From Streptomyces sp. NBC_01235 (lineage in GTDB: Bacteria; Actinomycetota; Actinomycetes; Streptomycetales; Streptomycetaceae): a stretch of 64,000 nucleotides of DNA. The notes under the pieces were generated by a model, which saw nothing but the letters and a program-made list of their open reading frames with translations, did no database searches and was not told where the DNA came from. The stretch lies in contig NZ_CP108513.1 in assembly GCF_035989285.1 (NCBI RefSeq), positions 8,618,001 to 8,682,000 of the forward strand, in the 5' to 3' direction. Shown one piece after another: positions 58,256-64,000 of this stretch; position 1 is the stretch's first letter; the number at the start of each line of letters is the position of its first letter. The position numbers were made by a program, and so were the translations under genes.

Positions 58256-59170
58256 GTGCTGCGCGACGTGACTGCTGTTCGATACGTGACCCCGCTGAGG
58301 TCCGGCGGCTCCGTGCCCGGAGTCGTCGAGGCCGACGACCTGGGCACGTACGTCGTGAAGTTCACCGGTTCCGCGCAGGGCCGCAAGGCGCTGGTCGCCG
58401 AGGTGATCGTGGGAGAGCTGGCCCGTGCGCTGGGCCTGCGCTTCCCCGAGCTGGTGTTCGTGCACTTCGACCCGGCGATCGCCGACGGCGAGCCCCATCA
58501 GGAGGTACGCGACCTCCACGCCGCGAGCAACGGCCTCAACCTCGGCATGGACTATCTGCCGGGCGCGAAGGACTTCACCCCAGGGGTGGCGAAGACCTTC
58601 GGTGTCGACCCGCTGGAGGCCGGGCGGATCGTCTGGCTCGACGCACTGACCGTGAACGTCGACCGCACGGTCCACAGCTCGAACCTGATGGTCTGGCCGA
58701 CGCTCGGGATCGCGCCCCCGCGACTGTGGCTGATCGACCACGGCGCCGCCCTCGTCTTCCACCACCGCTGGGACGGGTCGGATCCCGGGAAGCGGTACGA
58801 CTTCCGGCATCACGCCCTCGGCCACTACGGCCCCGACGTGCGGGCGGCCGACGCGGAGCTGGCGCCGAGGGTGACGCGAGAGCTGCTGCGGGACATCGCG
58901 GCGGAGGTCCCGGACGCCTGGCTGGCCGGCGAGGAGGGCTTCGCCACCCCGGACGACGTCCGGGAGGCGTACACGGACTACCTCCACGCGCGCGTGCGGG
59001 CCTCCGAGGCCTGGCTGCCCACCGACTTCCCCACCCGGGAGGAGCTCGCCGCCGAGGAGGCCCAGCGCGCGGCGAGGACCCAGCAGGGCCGCCCGAACTG
59101 GCTCAAGCGGGTCCCCGACCTGCACGGCGAACCGGCGGCGGAACAGGATTGGTCGGTGCACCTCGGATGA
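58256..59170 (+). CDS. HipA-fold kinase-like protein
   Basis: A 304-residue protein of the HipA-like family. TYVVKFTGSAQGRKALVAEV supplies the ATP-lysine region, LTVNVDRTVHSSNLM the catalytic Asp and metal Asn, and LWLIDHGAALVFHH the metal-binding Asp. Unlike toxin HipA it lacks the N-terminal Couple_hipA domain, and no HipB-like antitoxin is adjacent. It is more likely a stand-alone kinase than a toxin. It starts 15 bp after the NIS synthetase stop and overlaps the next gene by 4 bp. Confidence 0.82.
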   Translation: MLRDVTAVRYVTPLRSGGSVPGVVEADDLGTYVVKFTGSAQGRKALVAEVIVGELARALGLRFPELVFVHFDPAIADGEPHQEVRDLHAASNGLNLGMDYLPGAKDFTPGVAKTFGVDPLEAGRIVWLDALTVNVDRTVHSSNLMVWPTLGIAPPRLWLIDHGAALVFHHRWDGSDPGKRYDFRHHALGHYGPDVRAADAELAPRVTRELLRDIAAEVPDAWLAGEEGFATPDDVREAYTDYLHARVRASEAWLPTDFPTREELAAEEAQRAARTQQGRPNWLKRVPDLHGEPAAEQDWSVHLG

Positions 59171-59442
59171 CTCAGACCGTGCAGATCGAGTACTGCACCC
59201 AGTGCCGCTGGCTGCCCCGCGCGGCCTGGCTGGCGCAGGAGCTGCTGACGACCTTCGAGACGGAGCTCACGGAACTGTCCCTCAAGCCCGGCAAGGGCGG
59301 CGTCTTCGTCGTCCGTGTCAACGACGAGGTGGTCTGGGACCGCCGTGAGCAGGGCTTCCCGGAGCCGACGGCGGTGAAGCGGCTCGTGCGCGACCGAGTG
59401 GCCCCGGGGAAGTCCCTGGGCCACTCGGACACCCCCGGGTGA
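59167..59442 (+). CDS. SelT/SelW/SelH-like thioredoxin-fold protein
   Basis: A 91-residue Rdx-family protein. The redox motif CTQC (YCTQCRWLPRAAWLAQELL) takes the place of the CxxU of selenoprotein W, followed by GGVFVVRVNDEVVWDRREQG and FPEPTAVKRLVRD. Such proteins may bind glutathione-like or other thiols; in Streptomyces, mycothiol is a candidate. The start overlaps the HipA-like stop (ATGA). It converges with aceB, 3 bp apart. Confidence 0.9.
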   Translation: MTQTVQIEYCTQCRWLPRAAWLAQELLTTFETELTELSLKPGKGGVFVVRVNDEVVWDRREQGFPEPTAVKRLVRDRVAPGKSLGHSDTPG

Positions 59443-59445
59443 CGC

Positions 59446-61080
59446 TCAGCCCTTGAGCTGCTCGTAGGCGGGCAGGGTGAGGAAGTCGGCGTAGTCGGCG
59501 TCGAGGGCGACCTCCAGGAGCAGGTCGTGGGCCTGCTGCCAGTGACCGCCGGCGAACGTCTCTTCGCCCAGTTCGGCACGGATGTTCGCGAGTTCCTCGG
59601 CGGCGACCTCGCGGGCCAGTTCCGGGGTCGCCTTCACCGTGTTTCCCGCGTGCTCGAACTCGACGCCCGCGTTGATCCACTGCCAGATCTGCGAGCGGGA
59701 GATCTCGGCGGTGGCCGCGTCCTCCATCAGGTTGAAGATGGCGACGGCGCCGAGGCCGCGCAGCCAGGCCTCGATGTAACGGATGCCGACCTGCACGGCG
59801 TTGACGAGCCCGTTGTACGTCGGCCTGGCGTCCAGCGAGTCGATCGCGATCAGGTCGGCCGCCTCGACGTGGACGTCCTCGCGCAGGCGGTCCTTCTGGT
59901 TCGGCTTGTCGCCGAGGACCTTGTCGAAGGACTCCATGGCGATCGGGACCAGGTCGGGGTGGGCGACCCAGGAGCCGTCGAAGCCGGCGCCGGCCTCACG
60001 GTCCTTGTCGGCGCGGACCTTCTCGAAGGCGACCTTGTTGACCTCCGCGTCCCGCCGGGACGGGATGAAGGCCGCCATGCCGCCGATGGCGTGCGCGCCG
60101 CGCTTGTGGCAGGTGCGGACGAGGAGTTCGGTGTACGCGCGCATGAACGGGGCGGTCATCGTCACCGCGTTGCGGTCCGGGAGGACGAACCTGGCGCCGC
60201 CGTCACGGAAGTTCTTCACGATGGAGAACAGGTAGTCCCAGCGGCCCGCGTTCAACCCCGAGGCGTGGTCGCGGAGTTCGTAGAGGATCTCCTCCATCTC
60301 GTACGCGGCCGTGATCGTCTCGATCAGGACGGTGGCACGGACGGTGCCCTGCGGGATGCCGACGTAGTCCTGCGCGAAGACGAACACGTCGTTCCACAGG
60401 CGGGCCTCCAGGTGCGACTCCGTCTTCGGGAGGTAGAAGTACGGGCCCTTGCCGAGGTCGAGGAGGCGCTGGGCGTTGTGGAAGAAGTACAGGCCGAAGT
60501 CGACGAAGGCGCCGGGGACCTGGCTGCCGTCGGCGTCGACCAGGTGCCGCTCGTTGAGGTGCCAGCCGCGCGGGCGCATGACGACCGTGGCGAGCTCACT
60601 GTCGTCCTTCAGGGCGTACGACTTGCCCGACCTCGGGTCGGTGAAGTCGATGTTCCGGGTGTACGCGTCGGCCAGGTTGATCTGACCGAGGACGACGTTC
60701 TCCCAGGTCGGCGCGGAGGCGTCCTCGAAGTCCGCGAGCCAGACCTTCGCGCCCGAGTTGAGGGCGTTGATGGTCATCTTGCGGTCGGTCGGGCCGGTGA
60801 TCTCGACCCGGCGGTCGTCCAGGGCCGCGGGGGAGGGGGCCACCTTCCAGGAGTCGTCCGCGCGGATCGCGGCGGTCTCCGGGAGAAAGTCGAGCGTGGA
60901 GGTACGGGCGATCTCGGCGCGGCGCTCACCCCGGCGGGCGAGGAGCTCGTCACGGCGCGGGGTGAACCGCCGGTGCAGCTCGGCCACGAAGGCGAGCGCC
61001 GCCTCGGTGAGGACCTCCTCCTGCCGCGGCAGGGGCTCGGCGTCGACGATGGCCAGCGGGGACGGCGCTGGTGCGGACAT
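59446..61080 (-). CDS. aceB: Malate synthase A
   Basis: A 544-residue malate synthase condensing glyoxylate with acetyl-CoA. It has the type-A length and landmarks: [40 protein letters not shown], the metal/glyoxylate region [20 protein letters not shown], and [20 protein letters not shown]. Its glyoxylate would come from allantoin breakdown, in parallel with Gcl. Three operator-like palindromes lie 83-137 bp upstream, so it belongs to the same regulon as gcl and allB. No isocitrate lyase is visible, which favours a purine-linked role over the glyoxylate shunt. Confidence 0.95.
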   Translation of the reverse strand: MSAPAPSPLAIVDAEPLPRQEEVLTEAALAFVAELHRRFTPRRDELLARRGERRAEIARTSTLDFLPETAAIRADDSWKVAPSPAALDDRRVEITGPTDRKMTINALNSGAKVWLADFEDASAPTWENVVLGQINLADAYTRNIDFTDPRSGKSYALKDDSELATVVMRPRGWHLNERHLVDADGSQVPGAFVDFGLYFFHNAQRLLDLGKGPYFYLPKTESHLEARLWNDVFVFAQDYVGIPQGTVRATVLIETITAAYEMEEILYELRDHASGLNAGRWDYLFSIVKNFRDGGARFVLPDRNAVTMTAPFMRAYTELLVRTCHKRGAHAIGGMAAFIPSRRDAEVNKVAFEKVRADKDREAGAGFDGSWVAHPDLVPIAMESFDKVLGDKPNQKDRLREDVHVEAADLIAIDSLDARPTYNGLVNAVQVGIRYIEAWLRGLGAVAIFNLMEDAATAEISRSQIWQWINAGVEFEHAGNTVKATPELAREVAAEELANIRAELGEETFAGGHWQQAHDLLLEVALDADYADFLTLPAYEQLKG

Positions 61081-61161
61081 GAGCGGTCACTTCCTTCAGC
61101 GGTGGCACCGGGTGCCAGTCGAACCGGGTACGGCGAGCGGGGCCCCGGGCGGAGCCAGGTC

Positions 61162-61216
61162 CTTCTGAACAGTGGATACTAGTTTCCTCATCGTGGAAGT
61201 TCAATGGTTTGTTGAT
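61162..61216. promoter_or_regulatory. AllR-type sites upstream of aceB
   Basis: CTTCTG-AACAG-TGGATA (61162-61178) and TTTCCT-CATCG-TGGAAG (61183-61199) are 21 bp apart. TTCAAT-GGTTT-GTTGAT follows at 61200-61216, an imperfect copy of the second palindrome seen at uraD and allB. Confidence 0.7.
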
Positions 61217-61264
61217 GTCGAGATTCTCCGGGTCGAGGCAAGGTGGCGCTCGGTGCCATGTCCC

Positions 61265-61876
61265 TCACTCGAGGTGGACGAGATCCTGGGGGGTGTCGAT
61301 GTCGAACGGCCGGGCCACGTCCGCGCACTCGACGAGCGTGATCGCCTCCTGGTGTTCCCTCAGATAGGCGCGTGCCCCCCGGTCGCCGGTCGCAGTCGCC
61401 GTGACGCCCGCCCAGTGGACGGCCCCGAACAGGACGGGGTGGCCGCGTACGCCGTCGTAGGCGGCGGAGACGAGAGAGGACTCGTCCTCGTACGCGGCGA
61501 GCACCCGGGCCACCGCCTGTGCCCCGATGCCGGGCTGGTCGACGAGCGACACGAGCGCGGCGCGTGCCCCCGTCCCGGCGAGCGAACCGAGCCCGGCCCG
61601 CAGTGAGGTGCCCATGCCCTGCTCCCACTCCGGGTTCGGCACGATCACGCACCCCTCCAGCCGTGCCCGCTCCCGTACGGCGTCGGCGGCGGCCCCGAGG
61701 ACCACGTGCACGCGCGTGCAGCCCGCCGTACGCAGCACCCCCACAGCGTGCTCCACCAGCGGCCGCCCCCGGTGTTCGAGCAGTGCCTTGGGCCGCCCGC
61801 CGAGCCGCCGGCCCCCGCCCGCGGCCAGGAGCAGGCCGACCACCTGGTCCCGCGTCCGGTCTTCCTTTTGCGTCAT
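61265..61876 (-). CDS. MobA-like nucleotidyltransferase (Mo-cofactor cytidylyltransferase candidate)
   Basis: A 203-residue GT-A fold transferase. GLLLAAGGGRRLGGRPKALL binds the nucleotide and phosphate, and GTSLRAGLGSLAG and LVDQPGIGAQAV carry the metal-binding Asp region. MobA-like/MocA proteins attach CMP to molybdopterin for xanthine-dehydrogenase-type enzymes, and the setting in a purine regulon supports that. Its operon with xdh is not in the window. ATG 61876 follows AGGAC. GMP transfer cannot be excluded. Confidence 0.82.
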   Translation of the reverse strand: MTQKEDRTRDQVVGLLLAAGGGRRLGGRPKALLEHRGRPLVEHAVGVLRTAGCTRVHVVLGAAADAVRERARLEGCVIVPNPEWEQGMGTSLRAGLGSLAGTGARAALVSLVDQPGIGAQAVARVLAAYEDESSLVSAAYDGVRGHPVLFGAVHWAGVTATATGDRGARAYLREHQEAITLVECADVARPFDIDTPQDLVHLE

Positions 61877-62069
61877 GCGTCCTGCATACCTGACGTGCTG
61901 TCGATCGCACGGTTTCCGGGGGCTGAATTTCCGTCCGCGCAGTGGCGCACCCGGCATCGGGTGGCGTTTACTGGCCCGCGTCCTGCGGTGCCCGACCGGC
62001 GTCGCGGGGTGTGGGGCGGGAACACGCGCGCGTACCTGCGCACGCACGGGCGCGCCAGGGGGGAGAGCT

Positions 62070-62384
62070 GTGTTGCGAAGCGTGGGGCAGAGGGCAGTGA
62101 CCGGCAACGACGAGGATCCGAGGGTGGCGGAACTGCGGACCGCGGTGTCCCGGCTGCGCCGCGAACTCGCCGCGCACCCGGCCGAGTTCCCGGACCGGGT
62201 CATCGCCGAGGACGAACTGGCCGCACTCGCCGCGATGGCGACCCACGGCGTCCCGGAGGTCCCCCGGTTACGCCGCTCCCTGCTGCTGATCGCGGGCGCG
62301 ATCGGCTCGGTGAGCGCGCTGGCCCGCGGTCTGTCGGACGTACGCCACGCCGTGGAGCTGTTCGGGGAGACACCGCGCCGCTGA
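62070..62384 (+). CDS. DUF5955 family protein
   Basis: A 104-residue mostly helical protein. Its core is VAELRTAVSRLRRELAAHPA, AEDELAALAAMATHGVPEVP and LRRSLLLIAGAIGSVSALAR, the last helix being hydrophobic and possibly membrane-touching. It fits DUF5955, a Streptomyces family of unknown function. The start at GTG 62070 is preferred because of the GGGGGGAG before it; GTG 62097 is an alternative. Confidence 0.75.
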   Translation: MLRSVGQRAVTGNDEDPRVAELRTAVSRLRRELAAHPAEFPDRVIAEDELAALAAMATHGVPEVPRLRRSLLLIAGAIGSVSALARGLSDVRHAVELFGETPRR

Positions 62385-62679
62385 GTCGCAGCCGGAAGCG
62401 AGCCGTGGCCGGGGCGCGCTCAGCTGTCGGGCGGCGAAGAGCGGCGAAGTCGTTCGGCTGCCCGTCGGGGTCCGTCCGGCCAGGGTCTTCCCGGCAGGTC
62501 GAGTCGCCGGAGATCCGCAGCGCCTGATCGGCGCCGGTGATCGGGGTTACGGGGTCCCCTGCGCGAGCGAAGCCGAGCGTGGGGGGAGCCGGGGGAGTCG
62601 GCGACCACGGCAACGCCGCAGAGGGGCCCGCCGGGCCGGCCCTGCGTCGTCGGCATGATCGGCGGGACGGGCGCAGGCC
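62385..62679. other. Intergenic region between DUF5955 and allR
   Basis: Gene-free as far as I can support. An open minus-strand frame exists (62420-62656) but its Arg/Pro-rich product has no family features or ribosome site. Confidence 0.5.
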
Positions 62680-63477
62680 CTATGCCACCGGCCCCGAACT
62701 CGTCAGTGCCTCCGAGAGTTCCACCGCCACCTGCTGGAGCACCGGCACGATCTTCTCCGTGGCCGACTCCGTGACGCGGCCCGCCGGGCCGGAGATGGAG
62801 ATGGCCGCGGCGGTGGGGGAGTCCGGCACGGACACCGCCAGGCAGCGGACGCCGATCTCCTGCTCGTTGTCGTCGACCGCGTACCCCGCCTGCCGCACGT
62901 CCGCGAGCGCCGCGAGGAAACCGTCGGGTGTGGTGATCGTCTTCTCCGTGGCGGCGGGCATGCCGGTGCGGGCGAGCAGAGCGCGCACCTCGGCGTCCGG
63001 GAAGCCCGCCAGCAGCGCCTTGCCGACGCCCGTGGAGTGCGGCAGGACCCGGCGGCCGACCTCGGTGAACATCCGCATCGAGTGCTTGGACGGCACCTGC
63101 GCCACGTACACGATCTCGTCGCCGTCGAGCAGCGCCATGTTCGCCGTCTCGCCGGTCTCCTCGACCAGGCGGGCCAGATAGGGGCGGGCCCAGGTGCCCA
63201 GCAGCCGGGAGGCGGACTCGCCGAGCCGGATCAGCCGCGGGCCCAGCGCATAGCGGCGGTTGGTCTGCTGACGGACGTATCCGCAGACCACCAGGGTGCG
63301 CATCAGGCGGTGGATGGTGGGCAGGGGCAGTCCGCTGCTCGCGGAGAGCTCGCTCAGCCCTACCTCGCCTCCCGCGTCCGCCATCCGCTCGAGCAGGTCG
63401 AAGGCGCGCTCGAGGGACTGGACCCCTCCGCCGGCGGACTTGGCGGAGTCGGTGGTGCTGGCGCTGGACGTCGGCAC
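62680..63477 (-). CDS. allR: IclR-family regulator of allantoin catabolism
   Basis: A 265-residue IclR protein. The N-terminal winged helix (GLSELSASSGLPLPTIHRLM, then RTLVVCGYVRQQTNRRYALG) is followed by the ligand domain with MALLDGDEIVYVAQVPS, LPHSTGVGKALLAG and GYAVDDNEQEIGVRCLAVSV. Orthologues in Streptomyces coelicolor, AllR, repress allantoin and glyoxylate genes until allantoate or glyoxylate binds. GTG 63477 follows AAAGGAA. It is divergent from allB with palindromes at 63557-63594 and 63670-63702, which recur at gcl, hyi, uraD and aceB. The regulator assignment rests on that placement. Confidence 0.9.
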   Translation of the reverse strand: MPTSSASTTDSAKSAGGGVQSLERAFDLLERMADAGGEVGLSELSASSGLPLPTIHRLMRTLVVCGYVRQQTNRRYALGPRLIRLGESASRLLGTWARPYLARLVEETGETANMALLDGDEIVYVAQVPSKHSMRMFTEVGRRVLPHSTGVGKALLAGFPDAEVRALLARTGMPAATEKTITTPDGFLAALADVRQAGYAVDDNEQEIGVRCLAVSVPDSPTAAAISISGPAGRVTESATEKIVPVLQQVAVELSEALTSSGPVA

Positions 63478-63556
63478 GGCGCGTTCCTTTCGAAACTGGC
63501 GGGAAGGGCTGAAGCCTACCCGGCGGTCGGTTGACTCCTCGCTTGTGCGTAGCTAC

Positions 63557-63594
63557 GTTCTGCCTACTGGAATGCTAATTCCGCTTTGTGGAAA
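63557..63594. promoter_or_regulatory. Paired AllR-type operators near allR
   Basis: GTTCTG-CCTAC-TGGAAT (63557) and ATTCCG-CTTTG-TGGAAA (63578), starts 21 bp apart, about 80-117 bp before the allR start. This suggests autoregulation. Confidence 0.75.
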
Positions 63595-63669
63595 CGTCCA
63601 GAGTGGTGGCGGTGGGTGCACTGTGGAGAAGTGTGCCCTTGACGGCGCGAAGGCGGGAGTGAAGACTCC

Positions 63670-63702
63670 TTCAACAGAACGTTGAATTCCGTTACGTGGA
63701 AG
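63670..63702. promoter_or_regulatory. Two palindromes upstream of allB
   Basis: TTCAAC-AGAAC-GTTGAA (63670-63686, perfect) abuts ATTCCG-TTACG-TGGAAG (63686-63702), 65 bp before allB. Confidence 0.75.
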
Positions 63703-63766
63703 TTTCTGGAAAGTCTCCGGAACCTTCCCCGGAGTGAACGGAAGAGAACGGAAGAGAGGGGTCCGG

Positions 63767-64000
63767 GTGTCCGACGCTGAACTGGTGCTGCGCTCGACGC
63801 GCGTCATCACTCCCGAAGGGACGCGGCCCGCCACGGTCGCCGTCGCCGACGGCGAGATCACGGCCGTCCTGCCGTACGACACCCCCGTGCCCGAGGGCGC
63901 CCGGCTGGAGGACTTCGGGGACGACGTCCTGCTGCCCGGCCTGGTCGACACGCACGTGCACGTCAACGACCCCGGCCGCACTCACTGGGAGGGCTTCTGG
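63767..64000 (+). CDS. allB: Allantoinase (3' end outside window)
   Basis: The first 78 residues of an amidohydrolase. [20 protein letters not shown] forms the N-terminal beta-sandwich, and [20 protein letters not shown] contains the first metal pair HVH and the DPGR of allantoinase, which distinguishes it from dihydropyrimidinase. It hydrolyses allantoin to allantoate. GTG 63767 follows AGAGAGG. Position opposite allR and the upstream operators support the call. Confidence 0.93.
   Translation, partial: MSDAELVLRSTRVITPEGTRPATVAVADGEITAVLPYDTPVPEGARLEDFGDDVLLPGLVDTHVHVNDPGRTHWEGFW

Noticed and set aside
56453..59161. 902-codon minus-strand open frame over NIS copy 2 and the HipA-like gene
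   Set aside because: Shadow in very GC-rich sequence; the plus-strand genes have catalytic motifs and good starts.
58256..59442. HipA-like and SelW-like genes as a toxin-antitoxin pair
   Set aside because: The second gene is a thioredoxin-fold protein with CxxC, not a HipB-like HTH, and the kinase lacks the toxin's N-terminal domain.
62420..62656. Minus-strand frame upstream of allR
   Set aside because: Arg/Pro/Ser-rich with no ribosome site or recognisable domain.
1..64000. tRNA, rRNA, CRISPR arrays, prophage, replication origin
   Set aside because: I saw no cloverleaf arms, no regularly spaced direct repeats of CRISPR size, no phage structural genes and no DnaA-box cluster. Small RNAs cannot be excluded by eye.

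Overview
This is a Streptomyces-type chromosome segment. The base composition is very GC-rich and genes often start with GTG or overlap by 4 bp (GTGA/ATGA). The gene families are typical of Streptomyces: DUF6153, DUF5134, DUF5955, LAL-type LuxR regulators, the AllR purine regulon and paired NIS siderophore synthetases. I see no tRNA, rRNA, CRISPR array or phage module. The window cuts a sensor kinase at its left end and allantoinase at its right end.

Region 1 (about 0.8-15.5 kb) looks like a copper-handling island. It holds a Met-rich multicopper oxidase, a DUF305 lipoprotein, several small His/Met-rich membrane or secreted proteins (DUF6153-like), a BlaI/CopY-type repressor overlapping an M56 metalloprotease, the P1B ATPase CopA, the chaperone CopZ and a Met-rich DUF5134 membrane protein. 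A cysteine-synthase-like PLP enzyme translationally overlapped with an MFS carrier closes it. Two CsoR-type boxes (TATACCC-N5-GGGTATW) lie upstream of the oxidase operon and of copZ. A second palindrome (TACTAAGCNGTTT) lies upstream of the blaI-M56 pair and again upstream of DUF5134, so two copper-responsive circuits seem to be layered. A TnpB-like IS gene sits directly against the 3' end of copA.

Region 2 (16-28 kb) has a DUF2231 protein, CorA, a winged-helix protein, a tautomerase, a secreted trypsin-like protease, two LuxR regulators, an acyl-CoA synthetase and a zinc-ribbon protein, with degraded LysR and acyl-CoA ligase remnants between them.

Region 3 (28.2-41.4 kb, resumed at 59.4-64 kb) encodes purine breakdown and use of the resulting glyoxylate. 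It covers glyoxylate carboligase (gcl), hydroxypyruvate isomerase and tartronate-semialdehyde reductase (hyi-glxR), OHCU decarboxylase, HIU hydrolase, uricase and 8-oxoguanine deaminase, then malate synthase, a MobA-like molybdenum-cofactor cytidylyltransferase candidate, the IclR regulator AllR and allantoinase. A 17-bp palindrome, NTTCYG-N5-YGGAAN, occurs upstream of gcl, hyi, uraD, aceB, allR and allB, in four cases as a pair exactly 21 bp apart. This defines an AllR regulon readable from the window. An insert at 30.4-34 kb carries a TetR/DUF1772 pair, glyoxalase-fold proteins, a transposase scrap and a partial duplication of the DUF1772 gene. The purine operon ends in a frameshifted nucleobase permease remnant.

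Region 4 (41.4-59.4 kb) is accessory and regulatory. A HTH-NB-ARC-TPR STAND regulator is divergent from an Asp/Glu-racemase-like protein lacking both catalytic cysteines, with a TGTCCGC repeat cluster between them. Then come AraC/NmrA, MFS/HxlR and AlaA/HxlR divergent pairs, two secreted or anchored proteins (one with a VWA domain), a divergent pair of NIS siderophore synthetases, a HipA-fold kinase-like protein and a SelT/W/H-like redox protein.
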